Assembly (NCBI GenBank): GCA_946478235.1 | Contig: CAMLBF010000003.1 | Span: 62,001-126,000, forward strand | Reading direction: 5' to 3' | Origin: an uncultured Bartonella sp. | Lineage (GTDB): Bacteria > Pseudomonadota > Alphaproteobacteria > Rhizobiales > Rhizobiaceae | DNA length: 64,000 nt | Shown: one piece after another, positions 10,174 to 20,308 of the stretch | Position numbering within the stretch: the stretch's first letter is position 1 | How the letters are laid out: the number at the start of each line of letters is the position of its first letter | The notes under the pieces: generated by a model | Seen by the model: the letters and a program-made list of their open reading frames with translations, nothing else | The model's database searches: none | Told to the model about the DNA's origin: nothing | Program-made: the position numbers and the translations under genes

Positions 10174-10602
10174 ATGATCCGTTTCTCGCTTCACTGTGAT
10201 AATGCGCATGAATTTGACGCGTGGTTTCGTAGCAATGAAGATTTTGACGGGCAAAAAAAATCTGGCCTGTTGAGTTGTCCTTTCTGTCATTCAACATCCA
10301 TTGAAAAACAGTTGATGGCACCGGCAGTTTCCACTGCACGGAAGCGGGAACAGCAGGTTGGATTGGGGTTGGAAGCCGAACAGCAAAAAATGTTGTCCGC
10401 CTTACGAGAAGTTACCAAAAAAGTGCGTAAGGAAGCGGAATATGTTGGTGACCGTTTTGCTGAGGAAGCCCGTCGTATCCATTTCAAGGAAGTGGAAGAG
10501 CGCGCGATTTATGGCGAAGCGAGCGTAAAAGAAGTGTCTTCATTGGTGGAGGACGGCATTCCTGTCGTCCCACTCCCTTCATTGCCTGAAGACGAAAATT
10601 GA
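10174..10602 (+). CDS. DUF1178 family protein
   Basis: A 142-residue protein with the DUF1178 N-terminus MIRFSLHCDNAHEFDAWFRS and a CPFC pair that with the earlier Cys could bind zinc. The middle is helical and charged (EQQKMLSALREVTKKVRKEA) and the end is acidic. The function is unknown across alphaproteobacteria, where the gene commonly follows grxC. It starts 2 bases after the grxC stop with GGAAAG upstream, so the two are surely co-transcribed. It converges on ubiG with a 16-base gap. Confidence 0.88.
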   Translation: MIRFSLHCDNAHEFDAWFRSNEDFDGQKKSGLLSCPFCHSTSIEKQLMAPAVSTARKREQQVGLGLEAEQQKMLSALREVTKKVRKEAEYVGDRFAEEARRIHFKEVEERAIYGEASVKEVSSLVEDGIPVVPLPSLPEDEN

Positions 10603-10618
10603 TGTGAAAGCGGTTATA

Positions 10619-11365
10619 TTATTTCAACCGCCGAGCAAGCAACATGTAATTGATATCCATGTCCTTGGAACGATTCCAACTGTCGTTTAATGGATTATAG
10701 GTAATTCCCAATTCATCAATAACAGTAAGACCACCACTGACCAATCTGGATTTTATCTCGTCTGGTTTTAAAAACTTGTTGTAGTCGTGCGTGCCCTTGG
10801 GCAACCAGCGCAATACATATTCTGCACCAATAATGGCCAATCCCCAAGCTTTCCAAGTGCGATTGAGCGTCGCAACAAACATCAACCCTTGTGGTTTTAC
10901 CATTTTTGCGCTTTCTGCCATAAATAAATCGACATCAGCAACATGTTCGACCACTTCCATATTAAGAACGATGTCGAATTTTTCACCAGCCTTTGACAAT
11001 TCTTCTGCAGTGGTTGCGCGATAGTCAACTTTTACCCCAGATTGGGCGGCGTGAATTTTTGCAACTTCAATATTTGTTGATGAAGCGTCTGCACCGACAA
11101 CGTCTGCTCCCAAGCGTGCCATAGGTTCACACAGTAGGCCGCCGCCGCAACCGATATCAAGAAGTCTTAATCCTTTTAAAGGTTCTGCGTCGTTTGGGTC
11201 CCTATCGAATGCCAGACAGATTTTTTCTTTGAGATAGGCAAGACGTGTTGGGTTGAATTTATGCAGTGGACGGAATTTACCTTGTGGATTCCACCATTCC
11301 GCGGCGATACGCGAAAAATGGTCAACTTCTGCCTGATCGATCGTGGTATGTGCGGCTTCGGCCAT
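10619..11365 (-). CDS. ubiG: Ubiquinone biosynthesis O-methyltransferase UbiG
   Basis: UbiG performs both O-methylation steps in ubiquinone synthesis using SAM. The 248-residue product has the N-terminal [20 protein letters not shown] signature, SAM motif [21 protein letters not shown], and the acidic loop [25 protein letters not shown] and WAWG-like segments follow in the expected order. AGGAGAG sits 5 bases before the ATG. The gene is divergent from lysC, as in many rhizobia. Confidence 0.96.
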   Translation of the reverse strand: MAEAAHTTIDQAEVDHFSRIAAEWWNPQGKFRPLHKFNPTRLAYLKEKICLAFDRDPNDAEPLKGLRLLDIGCGGGLLCEPMARLGADVVGADASSTNIEVAKIHAAQSGVKVDYRATTAEELSKAGEKFDIVLNMEVVEHVADVDLFMAESAKMVKPQGLMFVATLNRTWKAWGLAIIGAEYVLRWLPKGTHDYNKFLKPDEIKSRLVSGGLTVIDELGITYNPLNDSWNRSKDMDINYMLLARRLK

Positions 11366-11460
11366 AGAACTCTCCTTGCACTTAACGTTGTATCAAGTCT
11401 GTTGTAAGATATTCAAAGTCAATAGGCAAACAATCTAATATTCGTAATAACATGTCAGTC

Positions 11461-11489
11461 TTGCTTAAATTAGTGATATTCGCTATGTG
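11461..11489 (+). promoter_or_regulatory. Possible promoter of lysC
   Basis: TTGCTT (11461-11466), 17 bases, then TATGTG (11484-11489), about 70 bases before the lysC start in the ubiG/lysC divergent spacer. Moderate match only. Confidence 0.3.
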
Positions 11490-11560
11490 AAAGGGACTGT
11501 ACAGTCTTAAAGATCAAACTTTTTAATAGTTTTCAAAAATCAGAGGCAAGAGTAGTTCAA

Positions 11561-12817
11561 ATGGCGCGCATTGTGATGAAATTCGGTGGGACATCTGTTG
11601 CCAATATAGAGCGGATTAAAAACGTTGCTCGCCATGTTAAGCGTGAAGTTGATGCTGGACATGAGGTTGCTGTTGTTGTTTCGGCAATGGCCGGCAAAAC
11701 TAATGAACTTGTTGGTTGGACGCGTGAAGCTTCGCCCATGCACGACGCACGTGAATATGATGTGGTTGTTGCGTCTGGTGAACAGGTTACTGCCGGTTTG
11801 CTTGCCATAACATTGCAGTCAATGGGCATAAATGCCCGTTCGTGGCTTGGTTGGCAAATTCCAATCTCGACGGATAACACCCATGGTGCAGCTCGCATTA
11901 CCAATATAGACGGGTCAGCACTGATTGAGCGTTTCAAAGAAGGACAAGTTGCTGTTATCGCTGGATTTCAAGGCCTTGCACCGGATAATCGTATTTCAAC
12001 ACTTGGTCGGGGTGGCTCAGATACCAGTGCTGTTGCCATTGCTGCTGCCGTAAAAGCTGACCGTTGCGACATTTACACTGATGTTGACGGGGTTTACACC
12101 ACTGACCCACGTATTGAGCCAAAGGCGCGCCGCTTACCCAAAATAGCATTTGAAGAAATGCTGGAAATGGCGTCACTTGGGGCAAAAGTCTTGCAAGTAC
12201 GCTCTGTCGAACTGGCAATGGTACATAAAGTGCGCACATTTGTGCGTTCAAGCTTTGAGGATCCCGATGCTCCGGGCATGGGTGACCCTATTAATCCACC
12301 CGGAACACTCATTTGCGACGAGGATGAAATCGTGGAACAACAGGTTGTCAGCGGAATAGCATTCGCCAGAGAAGAAGCTCAAATTTCACTACGCCGTTTG
12401 GCCGACCGGCCAGGCATATCGGCAGCTATATTTGGCCCATTGGCCGAGCAACATGTTAATGTTGACATGATTGTGCAAAACATTTCGGAAGACGGTTCAA
12501 AAACCGATATGACCTTCACTGTACCATCTGGTGATGTTCAAAAGGCGGTTGCCGCACTTGAAAAAAATAAAAAAGATATTGGATTTGATGTTATCCAATC
12601 CGAAACAGAACTTGCAAAGGTTTCCATTATTGGAATTGGTATGCGCAGCCACACTGGTGTTGCAGCGACGGCTTTCAAAGCACTTGCAGAAAAAGGCATC
12701 AATATCCGCGCTATTACAACATCTGAAATTAAAATTTCAATCCTGATTGATAATGCCTATACCGAATTGGCAGTGCGTACACTCCATTCAGTTTATGGCC
12801 TGGATAAGGATAAATAA
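11561..12817 (+). CDS. lysC: Aspartate kinase
   Basis: The first enzyme of the aspartate pathway, phosphorylating Asp toward Lys, Thr, Met and diaminopimelate. It has 418 residues. The kinase domain opens with IVMKFGGTSVANIERI, has GFQGLAPDNRISTLGRGGSD and the DVDGVYTTDPR loop near 170-180. Two ACT domains fill about 265-418, containing ISEDGSKTDMTFTV and GVAATAFKALAEKGINIRAI, so allosteric feedback by lysine and/or threonine is expected. It lies immediately upstream of ptsP, the usual rhizobial order. Confidence 0.97.
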   Translation: MARIVMKFGGTSVANIERIKNVARHVKREVDAGHEVAVVVSAMAGKTNELVGWTREASPMHDAREYDVVVASGEQVTAGLLAITLQSMGINARSWLGWQIPISTDNTHGAARITNIDGSALIERFKEGQVAVIAGFQGLAPDNRISTLGRGGSDTSAVAIAAAVKADRCDIYTDVDGVYTTDPRIEPKARRLPKIAFEEMLEMASLGAKVLQVRSVELAMVHKVRTFVRSSFEDPDAPGMGDPINPPGTLICDEDEIVEQQVVSGIAFAREEAQISLRRLADRPGISAAIFGPLAEQHVNVDMIVQNISEDGSKTDMTFTVPSGDVQKAVAALEKNKKDIGFDVIQSETELAKVSIIGIGMRSHTGVAATAFKALAEKGINIRAITTSEIKISILIDNAYTELAVRTLHSVYGLDKDK

Positions 12818-12835
12818 TTAAAAAGGTCATCATCA

Positions 12836-12872
12836 TTTAATCCCGAATTCACAATAAAATATCGGGATTAAA
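12836..12872. repeat. Stem-loop between lysC and ptsP
   Basis: TTTAATCCCGA (12836-12846) and TCGGGATTAAA (12862-12872) form a perfect 11-bp stem with a 15-base loop. No T-run follows on the plus strand, so it may attenuate or stabilise the lysC message rather than terminate it. Confidence 0.55.
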
Positions 12873-12940
12873 TTGGCCTTCGGGCAAAACTACTCTAGAT
12901 TGAATGACCAAAACGGGAGAAACGGGAGATTTGATCGACA

Positions 12941-15208
12941 ATGCGGGAGACCCATGCAGGCCCCAGAGTGATATTAAAGCGTTTACGCGAGTTTATGGCG
13001 TCTGCCATGGACCCTCAAGAACGGTTAGATCTTATTGTCCGTGAAATTGCCCAAAATATGGTTGCCGAAGTCTGTTCGTTTTATGTTTTACGTTCAGATG
13101 GTATGCTGGAACTGTTTGCAACAAAGGGCCTAAATCCCAAAGCAGTTCATTTATCCCAATTACGCCTTGGACAAGGACTCGTCGGAACAATTGCCGCAAC
13201 TGCCCGTCCATTAAATCTGACAGATGCACAAAAACATCCCGCTTTTGCTTATTTGCCTGAGACAGGTGAGGAAATCTATTCTTCCTTCCTCGGGGTTCCG
13301 ATTTTGCGTGCGGGGCGCACCTTAGGGGTTTTGGTTGTACAAAATCGCAGTCAACGTGGCTATAGCGATGACGAGGTTGAGGCCTTGGAAACTGTCGCCA
13401 TGGTGCTTGCGGAGATGATAGCAGCCGGCGACCTGCCACGTGCCACGCACACAAATGGCGATGTTAATATGCGTCGCCCATTTACCCTAACGGCACAGTC
13501 GCTCAATGATGGCATAGGCATTGGTCATGTTGTGCTTCATGAACCGCGTATTGTGGTTACCAACCTATTCAATGAAAATAGCCAGATTGAAATAGAAAAG
13601 CTCACCAAGGCGATTGGCTCGTTACGTCTGTCGATTGATGATATGCTTTCAAGAAGTGATGTCGCAAGTGAAGGTGAACACCGCGATGTTCTTGAAACCT
13701 ACCGCATGTTTGCCAATGATACGGGTTGGGTTCATCGTTTGGAAGAAGCCATCAATAATGGTTTAACGGCTGAAGCCGCGGTTGAAAAAGTACAAAGTGA
13801 CACACGTGCCCGCATGATCCACCTGACAGATCCTTATTTGCGGGAACGTTTATCGGATTTTGATGATCTGGCCAATCGTCTCTTGCACCAGCTTATGGGG
13901 CGCACCAGAGAAACGATAGCGGCAAATTTGCCTAAAGATGCGGTGATCGTTGCGCGCTCTATGGGTGCAGCTGAACTTTTGGATTATCCGCGTGACCGCA
14001 TACGTGGCCTTATTCTTGAAGATGGAGCCACAACCAGTCACGTCACTATTGTTGCGCGTGCCATGTCCATTCCGGTTGTTGGACAAGCAAAGGGTGTTGT
14101 TTCCATTTCAGAAAACGGCGATTCCGTTATTATTGATGGTGAAGATGGCCGTATCTATTTGCGCCCCGTTATTGATGTTGAAAGAGCCTATTTAGAAAAG
14201 GCACGGTTTCGTGCGCGCAAACAGCAACTATATCGCGATTTGCGCGATGTCCCTTCTATCACAAAAGATGGCACACATATCACATTGCTGATGAATGCCG
14301 GTCTTCTTGTTGATTTACCACAATTGGATGAATCGGGTGCAGAAGGTATTGGTCTGTTTCGTACAGAGCTGCAATTCATGATTGCCTCGAAATTTCCGCG
14401 CGCCCATGAGCAGGAAAATCTTTATCGCAATGTTTACAAAACCATTGGCGATAAGCCTGTTACTTTTCGCACCCTTGATATTGGTGGCGATAAAGTACTG
14501 CCATATTTCCGCAACAAAATACAGGAAGAAAACCCCGCTCTCGGTTGGCGCGCCATTCGTTTAACGCTTGATAAACCCGCGCTTATGCGCACACAACTGC
14601 GCGCCTTTTTAAAAGCTTCGGGAGGGCGTGAGCTGCGCCTCATGTTGCCAATGGTGACGGAAGTTGGCGAGATAAACCGAACGAGGCAATTGATTGACCG
14701 TGAGGTTGCCTATCTATCGCGTTTTGGGCACGCATTGCCAACGAGGATTAAATTGGGGGCGATGGTTGAGGTACCAGCTTTACTTTTCCAACTGGATGAA
14801 CTGATGCAAGCGGTAGACTTTGTGTCTGTCGGATCAAACGACCTATTCCAGTTCATGATGGCGATTGATCGGGGCAATGCTGAAATGTCGCATCGCTTCG
14901 ATCAACTTTCAGTCTCGTTTTTACGCGCGCTGCGCAGCATTATTGAAGCTGGAAAACGCAACAATACTCCAGTAACGTTGTGTGGCGAAATGGCTGGTAG
15001 GCCTCTTATTGCGCTGGCTCTTTTAGGGCTTGGATTTACACGCATATCAATGACACCTTCCGCAATCGGACCTATCAAGGCAATGTTGCTTGATGTCGAT
15101 GTGCAAAATCTGCAAGAGAAACTTTTAGAAGAGCTTAATAAGCCACACGTAAAGTCCTTGCATAATTGGATGCAATGGTACGCGCAAGAACACGCAATCT
15201 CTGTATAA
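12941..15208 (+). CDS. ptsP: Nitrogen-PTS phosphoenolpyruvate-protein phosphotransferase (EI-Ntr)
   Basis: A 755-residue EI-Ntr. It begins the regulatory nitrogen phosphotransferase cascade (to NPr and EIIA-Ntr). A GAF domain covers about residues 1-165. The EI N-terminal part follows, with the phospho-accepting His in GATTSHVTIVARAMSIPVVG near residue 365. The PEP-binding barrel shows GAEGIGLFRTELQFM, REL-RLMLPMV and the C-terminal CGEMAGRP. All key positions appear intact. The GAF domain suggests sensing of glutamine or 2-oxoglutarate, as known for the family. It is preceded by the lysC stem-loop. Confidence 0.95.
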   Translation: MRETHAGPRVILKRLREFMASAMDPQERLDLIVREIAQNMVAEVCSFYVLRSDGMLELFATKGLNPKAVHLSQLRLGQGLVGTIAATARPLNLTDAQKHPAFAYLPETGEEIYSSFLGVPILRAGRTLGVLVVQNRSQRGYSDDEVEALETVAMVLAEMIAAGDLPRATHTNGDVNMRRPFTLTAQSLNDGIGIGHVVLHEPRIVVTNLFNENSQIEIEKLTKAIGSLRLSIDDMLSRSDVASEGEHRDVLETYRMFANDTGWVHRLEEAINNGLTAEAAVEKVQSDTRARMIHLTDPYLRERLSDFDDLANRLLHQLMGRTRETIAANLPKDAVIVARSMGAAELLDYPRDRIRGLILEDGATTSHVTIVARAMSIPVVGQAKGVVSISENGDSVIIDGEDGRIYLRPVIDVERAYLEKARFRARKQQLYRDLRDVPSITKDGTHITLLMNAGLLVDLPQLDESGAEGIGLFRTELQFMIASKFPRAHEQENLYRNVYKTIGDKPVTFRTLDIGGDKVLPYFRNKIQEENPALGWRAIRLTLDKPALMRTQLRAFLKASGGRELRLMLPMVTEVGEINRTRQLIDREVAYLSRFGHALPTRIKLGAMVEVPALLFQLDELMQAVDFVSVGSNDLFQFMMAIDRGNAEMSHRFDQLSVSFLRALRSIIEAGKRNNTPVTLCGEMAGRPLIALALLGLGFTRISMTPSAIGPIKAMLLDVDVQNLQEKLLEELNKPHVKSLHNWMQWYAQEHAISV

Positions 15209-15320
15209 TGGATACCGCGATAGGCATTTAAAAGCACTTAACGCGTGTAGCCTTGCCAAGATGCATTGCATTTTGCATTGCCAAGGTACGTTGCGTTGAA
15301 TTTGCTAACAATAAACAGAT

Positions 15321-15381
15321 GCGGCTATTGGTTTGCTGTAATTTCATATTGTTTTTAAAGCGGCAAACACCAATGCTGCGG
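15321..15381. repeat. Long imperfect inverted repeat between convergent ptsP and proY
   Basis: The arms at about 15321-15338 and 15361-15381 contain GC-x-GC, ATTGG/CCAAT and TTTGC/GCAAA pairings separated by small bulges around an AT-rich loop. Its place between convergent genes suggests a bidirectional termination structure, but a strong U-tract is lacking. Confidence 0.35.
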
Positions 15382-15405
15382 CAATAATCAGCTTTATCTC
15401 TTGCG

Positions 15406-16782
15406 CTAGTTTGCTTTCTGGAAAATTTTCATCAATTGAAAACAGATAGCAAGCAAAGCAACCCAGATAACACCAACAACCAATGCAGCTTGTGTATCGT
15501 CAAACACCCCTAATAGAGCGATAATGAATACCATAAACACAATCGCTACAAATGGTCCAACAGGCCAAAATGGAATTTGATATGCTAAATTCTTTTGTGC
15601 CTCTTTTGTCATTTTCCAACGCATAAAAACTTGCGACAATAAAATCATCAGCCAAACAAAAACGGTCGCAAATGTAGCCATGGCCGCGATGAGGAAAAAT
15701 AGTTTCTCATGATAAAAGTAATTAAGAACCACGCCGGCAATCAACACAAGAAACATGACCAAAACCGACAAAACAGGAATGCCATTTTTTGAAACATAAT
15801 TTAGGGCTTTGAAAGCGTGTCCATCTTCGGCAAGGCCATGTAACATGCGCCCTGCTCCGTAAAGGTCGCTATTGATTGCCGAAATAGCAGCGGTAATAAC
15901 AATGACATTAAGAATATTGGCGGCATATTTTATGCCTAAGCTTTCAAAAATAGTCACGAATGGGCTTCCATCAAGACCAATTTTGTCCCACGGATAAAGC
16001 GACATTAATATTGCAAGCGTAATGACATAAAAAAACAGGATCCGAAATGGAATGGCATTGATTGCTTTTGGAATATTCCTGTCAGCATCTTTAACTTCAA
16101 CCGCCATCAATCCGATAATTTCAATACCACCAAAAGCAAATACAACAACACTGAATGATGCGATAAATCCCAGCCAACCATTAGGCATCCAACCGCCATT
16201 TGACCAAAGATTATGAATACCTGTCGGTTGGTGTGACATACTGCCAAAGCCGAATAGGATAATGCCGATGCCGGCTATAATCATGGCGATGATGGCTGCT
16301 ATCTTTACAACGGACAACCAAAATTCCATTTCACCATAAATCTTAACGGCCATAAGATTCATAGCCGTTATAATAAGTGTAATACCTAACGCCCAAATCC
16401 ACGGTGATACATCGGGGTACCAAAAACCCATATAGGTGGCAAATGCTGTAATATCCGCAAGGCAAACCAAAACCATTTCAAACACATAAGTCCAGCCAGT
16501 CAGAAATCCGGCAAATGGACCAATATAATTTGATGCATATCGGCCAAATGAGCCCGGCAAAGGATTATGCAAAACCATTTCACCCAAGGCACGCATAACC
16601 ATAAATGCCATAACGCCCGAAATACAATAGGCAAGCAAAACAATTGGGCCAGCAAGTTTAATGGCTCCAGCCGATCCATAAAACAAACCAGTACCAATTG
16701 CCGAGCCGAGGGCAATGAAAAAAACGTGACGCTTGTTCAATCCTTTTTTAAGAGAACTATTCTGCATCTCATTATTCTCCAT
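15406..16782 (-). CDS. proY: Amino-acid permease, ProY type
   Basis: A 458-residue APC-superfamily transporter with about 12 hydrophobic segments. It starts [31 protein letters not shown] and contains [31 protein letters not shown] and [21 protein letters not shown], which track the E. coli proline permease homologue ProY nearly segment by segment. Import of proline or another neutral or aromatic amino acid is likely; the exact substrate cannot be fixed from sequence. It is convergent with ptsP and divergent from the phosphatase gene. Confidence 0.85.
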   Translation of the reverse strand: MENNEMQNSSLKKGLNKRHVFFIALGSAIGTGLFYGSAGAIKLAGPIVLLAYCISGVMAFMVMRALGEMVLHNPLPGSFGRYASNYIGPFAGFLTGWTYVFEMVLVCLADITAFATYMGFWYPDVSPWIWALGITLIITAMNLMAVKIYGEMEFWLSVVKIAAIIAMIIAGIGIILFGFGSMSHQPTGIHNLWSNGGWMPNGWLGFIASFSVVVFAFGGIEIIGLMAVEVKDADRNIPKAINAIPFRILFFYVITLAILMSLYPWDKIGLDGSPFVTIFESLGIKYAANILNVIVITAAISAINSDLYGAGRMLHGLAEDGHAFKALNYVSKNGIPVLSVLVMFLVLIAGVVLNYFYHEKLFFLIAAMATFATVFVWLMILLSQVFMRWKMTKEAQKNLAYQIPFWPVGPFVAIVFMVFIIALLGVFDDTQAALVVGVIWVALLAICFQLMKIFQKAN

Positions 16783-17213
16783 GGTATTTTTGTTTAATGT
16801 TATGGACTAAGCAGACAATGTCCAACTTGACCAACAAGTCAATCGCTACAATGGCGAAAGCAACAATATTTGATCATATTGGGTAAATTATCAAAATTAT
16901 CGGGCGATTTTATACGGTTTTATTGTGCCATAAAGCACAATCACGATCACTTAAGATTTTGTGTTATAGACGGTAAATATTTTTTAAAAAAATTATGCAG
17001 ATCTAAAGAATCAATACTATATTTTATTGTTATCTTTCTTATTGCTGCCCAATTTTTATGTAAATCGGTTTAACTGCTGGAATTTTTCTCATTATTATTC
17101 AAAATTTGTGTGTATTATCATGTGATTATTGATTTCGATCTAAGTCTTCTACGCTTTCAGGATACTGTCAGCTTTTGGTTTTAAACGTATCCGCAGACAT
17201 TTGGAGTCTGCGA
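16783..17213. other. Divergent intergenic region proY / PAP2 phosphatase
   Basis: These 431 AT-rich bases contain the perfect 7-bp inverted repeat listed at 16922-16941. A possible frame beginning at a TTG (16870-17073) ends in a hydrophobic run but lacks a ribosome-binding site, so I do not call it. Confidence 0.5.
16922..16941. repeat. Perfect inverted repeat, possible operator
   Basis: ATTGTGC (16922-16928) and GCACAAT (16935-16941) flank a 6-base spacer in the divergent region between the permease and envelope-modification genes. Size and symmetry fit a dimeric regulator site. The regulator is unknown. Confidence 0.4.
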
Positions 17214-17996
17214 ATGCGTCATATGAAAAAGCTCAATATTGCAGTGCTGATTTGTGCGGTATTGTTTTGCAGCGGTTATTACCTCAGTGGAAAGGGTTAC
17301 CTAAACCGTTTAGGTAAAATGCATATGATGCTTTCGATTACACCTCCAACCATGAATAGTATCGAACAAAAACGCGACAAAGAGGTATTCTTGGAAACAC
17401 GTAGTCAAAAAAATAACGCACGTTGGCAACAAGCGATTATTGATGCAACAGCAACAGATGACGATATTGTTGAAGGTTTTAGCTGTGCAGCACGCCATCA
17501 TTTGGTTTTGAAAGAATTGCCTGCTTTTTCAAAATTATTGGAAAAGACAACAACGGACACGGAAAAACTTGCCCTAAAATCGAAAAAAATATTCAAGGTA
17601 GAACGGCCATTCAAATTATATGGCGGCGCAACATGCGAACCCGCTCGCGGTTATGACTACCCGTCCGGACATGCTATGCGTGGTTGGACAATAGCAAGAC
17701 TATTGGTCATATTTTTTCCTGAACAACGTAGTGAAATTTTTGCCCATGCACGCAGCTTTGCCGAGAGTCGCGTTATTTGTGGTGTTCATAGTTTGAGCGC
17801 TGTTGAAGTTACAGAAGATTACTCGGCAATAATAATAGACCGTTTAAATCAACTTTCAGCTTTCCAGAATGATGTGAAAGCTGTAAAAACAGAAATGTCA
17901 AAGTTGCGAATACTCCCTAGCCCAAAGAATACTTGTGAAAAATTTTCATCACAGTATGTAAAACCCTTTTTGTCTTTTATCCCTTTATCCATGTGA
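17214..17996 (+). CDS. PAP2 / class A acid phosphatase-like membrane-anchored protein with altered catalytic motif
   Basis: The start at 17214 is set by GGAG 7 bases upstream. One hydrophobic segment (IAVLICAVLFCSGYYLSG) exports or anchors the protein in the periplasm. The three-part PAP2 signature is present: K-x6-RP (K124 to R131-P132), PSGH (150-153) and SR-x5-H (S185, R186, H192). However, the final Asp expected four residues after the His is Ala196 (HSLSAVEV instead of the usual HxxSDVEA). That Asp orients the nucleophilic His in studied enzymes, so activity may be reduced, lost or changed. The gene sits 9 bases before eptA, suggesting lipid A or undecaprenyl phosphate metabolism. Confidence 0.8.
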   Translation: MRHMKKLNIAVLICAVLFCSGYYLSGKGYLNRLGKMHMMLSITPPTMNSIEQKRDKEVFLETRSQKNNARWQQAIIDATATDDDIVEGFSCAARHHLVLKELPAFSKLLEKTTTDTEKLALKSKKIFKVERPFKLYGGATCEPARGYDYPSGHAMRGWTIARLLVIFFPEQRSEIFAHARSFAESRVICGVHSLSAVEVTEDYSAIIIDRLNQLSAFQNDVKAVKTEMSKLRILPSPKNTCEKFSSQYVKPFLSFIPLSM

Positions 17997-18005
17997 GCCC
18001 CCTAT

Positions 18006-19655
18006 ATGATGAAATCTCTTCTAAAGCAGCGCCCTTCCATCAGTAGTATGGCTCTCTCAATCATTGTTGCCATCTACCTCATTGCTGTTTTTAACAAGAC
18101 ATTCTGGGTGCATGTATTACAGGCATTCAAATATAATTATGGCTCTATTGCTGCGGTTATCATCGGTATTACCTGCATATTTATTGCAATGACTGTAACG
18201 GTTTCGGTAAAATATCTTATCAAGCCAATTTTTATTATTTTTATAGTGTCCGGTAGTATCGCAAGTTGGTTTACCGATCAGTTTGGCACTATTATTGACA
18301 AAAATATGGTGGCCAATGCTTTTGAAACAACATCGGCTGAAGCATCCAACTTGATGACTTCCGGTTTTATCATCCATATTCTTGTTACAGGTATTATACC
18401 AAGTCTATTGATTATATGGGTTCGTATCAGACACCATAACTTTATCAAAAAGGTATTATTCAATCTCTGTGTTATTGTACCATGTCTGATGATTGCGGTA
18501 TTTTGTACGCTTGTTACGTCCCGTCAGCTTATCTCAACAGTCCGTGAGCATCATGAGCTTATACGCATTATCAATCCAATTCTACCAATCGGCAATGTGG
18601 TCAAATATGTTATCAGAAGTCACCATGATAAATCGCAGGTTTTCAAACAGGTTGGTTTAGACGCGAAAAAAATTCCGTTATCACAAGCCAATGCCCGCCC
18701 ACGTGTAACAATCGTTGTCGCCGGTGAAACAGCAAGAGCAGCTGATTTTTCTTTGCAAGGGTATGACAAAGAAACAAATCCGGAATTGAAAAAGCGTGAT
18801 GTTATTTATTTTCCGAATACAATAAGCTGCGGAACGGCAACAGCTCAATCCTTACCATGTATGTTTTCTCCCTTCCCAAAACGGGATTTTACAATTGTAA
18901 AAGCTGTTTCAACAAGCAGCCTTCCCGACATTCTTAAAACAGCTGGTATTGATGTAGAATGGTGGGAAAACAATACTGGAAGCAAAGGTGTTTCTGACCG
19001 CGTTAAAACCCTATCCTTTTACGGCAGCAAAGACCCGCAATTTTGCATCGATGGTGAATGCCATGATGGCATTATGTTGGACAAACTTGATAGTTGGTTG
19101 AATGACGTAAAGGGAGACAGTGTACTTTTTATCCATCAATTGGGTAGCCATGGACCAGCCTATTATGAACGCTATCCTGAAGCATTCCGTCATTTCAAGC
19201 CAGATTGTCGGGCTGCCGTGTTCAGTGATTGTCAGCCGGAGGAAATCCGCAATGCCTATGACAATAGCATCCTTTACACCGATTATTTTTTGAGTGCCAT
19301 TATTGATAAATTAAAAGCACGTGAAGGCAAATTTGATAGTGCAATGATCTATATGTCAGACCATGGTGAATCATTGGGAGAAAATGGCCTATATCTGCAT
19401 GGTATGCCCTACTCTATGGCGCCTTCCGAACAAACCCACATTCCATTTATTTTATGGATGTCACAGCCCTTTGCCCAAACAATGACGACCGACCTTAGTT
19501 GTATTAAACGTAATGCAGGTGTTGAGCCTATGTCGCACGACAATCTGTTTCCTTCTGTATTAACAATGATGAATGTTACAACAGCATTGAAAGATGAGAA
19601 ACTCGACATTTTCAAATCTTGCCAAAGCAATCCTCTTGTCCGAGAAAATAAATAA
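18006..19655 (+). CDS. eptA: Lipid A phosphoethanolamine transferase (EptA family)
   Basis: A 549-residue inner-membrane enzyme expected to add phosphoethanolamine to lipid A phosphates, lowering negative charge and binding of cationic peptides. The N-terminal third has about five membrane segments. The periplasmic sulfatase-like domain has the nucleophile Thr242 in VVAGETARAADFSLQGYD, TISCGTATAQSLPCMFS, and the zinc ligands in MSDHGESLGENGLYLHGMP. Paired cysteines typical of the family are present. Its stop overlaps the response-regulator start by one base, tying its expression to the two-component system. No strong Shine-Dalgarno is seen, so translation may be coupled to the phosphatase. 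Confidence 0.92.
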   Translation: MMKSLLKQRPSISSMALSIIVAIYLIAVFNKTFWVHVLQAFKYNYGSIAAVIIGITCIFIAMTVTVSVKYLIKPIFIIFIVSGSIASWFTDQFGTIIDKNMVANAFETTSAEASNLMTSGFIIHILVTGIIPSLLIIWVRIRHHNFIKKVLFNLCVIVPCLMIAVFCTLVTSRQLISTVREHHELIRIINPILPIGNVVKYVIRSHHDKSQVFKQVGLDAKKIPLSQANARPRVTIVVAGETARAADFSLQGYDKETNPELKKRDVIYFPNTISCGTATAQSLPCMFSPFPKRDFTIVKAVSTSSLPDILKTAGIDVEWWENNTGSKGVSDRVKTLSFYGSKDPQFCIDGECHDGIMLDKLDSWLNDVKGDSVLFIHQLGSHGPAYYERYPEAFRHFKPDCRAAVFSDCQPEEIRNAYDNSILYTDYFLSAIIDKLKAREGKFDSAMIYMSDHGESLGENGLYLHGMPYSMAPSEQTHIPFILWMSQPFAQTMTTDLSCIKRNAGVEPMSHDNLFPSVLTMMNVTTALKDEKLDIFKSCQSNPLVRENK

Positions 19656-20308
19656 TGCGTGTTTTACTGGTTGAGGATGACAAGTCATTGGGGCGCGCTG
19701 TACGCGACCATATTGTTAACCAGAATAACGCTGTTGATTGGGCGGAAACATTAGACGATGCTTTTGCGGCGGTTGAAACAATCGAGTATAATTTTATTTT
19801 GCTTGACCTTCGCCTTCCTGATGGCAACGGCCTTGATTTTCTGAAAACAATCCGCGCTAAAAATATTTTAACCCCTGTCGTTATTTTAACTGCGCATGAT
19901 CAGATCAGTGAGCGCATAGAGGGGTTAAATTGCGGCGCTGATGATTATCTTGTCAAACCTTTCGACCTGTTTGAATTAACGGCACGTATGGGGGCTGTTA
20001 CACGACGCATCATTGGTCAGGGCAAATCCGATGTTGTTCTCGGTGATATGACGATTGACACAAGCAACAAACGTATTTTCATACAAGGCAAGGAAATTGA
20101 GCTGAGTAGTCGTGAGTGGGCAATTGTTGAATATATGGCAAGTCACCCCAATATGCTGGTTACAAAATCTCAGATTGAAGATACTATTTACGCCTTTGGT
20201 TCTGAAATCGAAAGCAACACGGTTGAAGTTTATATAAGCCGGCTAAGAAAGAAAATTGGCAAAGACCGTATTAAGACATATCACGGTCGTGGATATAGTT
20301 TATGCTGA
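19655..20308 (+). CDS. OmpR-family response regulator, PmrA/QseB-like
   Basis: A 217-residue regulator. The receiver domain (1-115) has the acidic pocket VEDD, phospho-acceptor Asp51 in ILLDLRLPDGNG and Lys in DDYLVKPFDLFEL. The winged helix follows (about 125-217) with LSSREWAIVEYMASHPNMLV and VEVYISRLRKKIG. The overlap with eptA and the kinase makes it the probable activator of the phosphatase-eptA operon, as PmrA is in enterobacteria; this role is inferred from context. The signal is unknown. Confidence 0.92.
   Translation: MRVLLVEDDKSLGRAVRDHIVNQNNAVDWAETLDDAFAAVETIEYNFILLDLRLPDGNGLDFLKTIRAKNILTPVVILTAHDQISERIEGLNCGADDYLVKPFDLFELTARMGAVTRRIIGQGKSDVVLGDMTIDTSNKRIFIQGKEIELSSREWAIVEYMASHPNMLVTKSQIEDTIYAFGSEIESNTVEVYISRLRKKIGKDRIKTYHGRGYSLC

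Noticed and set aside
16870..17073. 67-codon plus-strand frame with a hydrophobic end
   Set aside because: Starts at TTG without a Shine-Dalgarno in AT-rich DNA where hydrophobic runs arise by chance.
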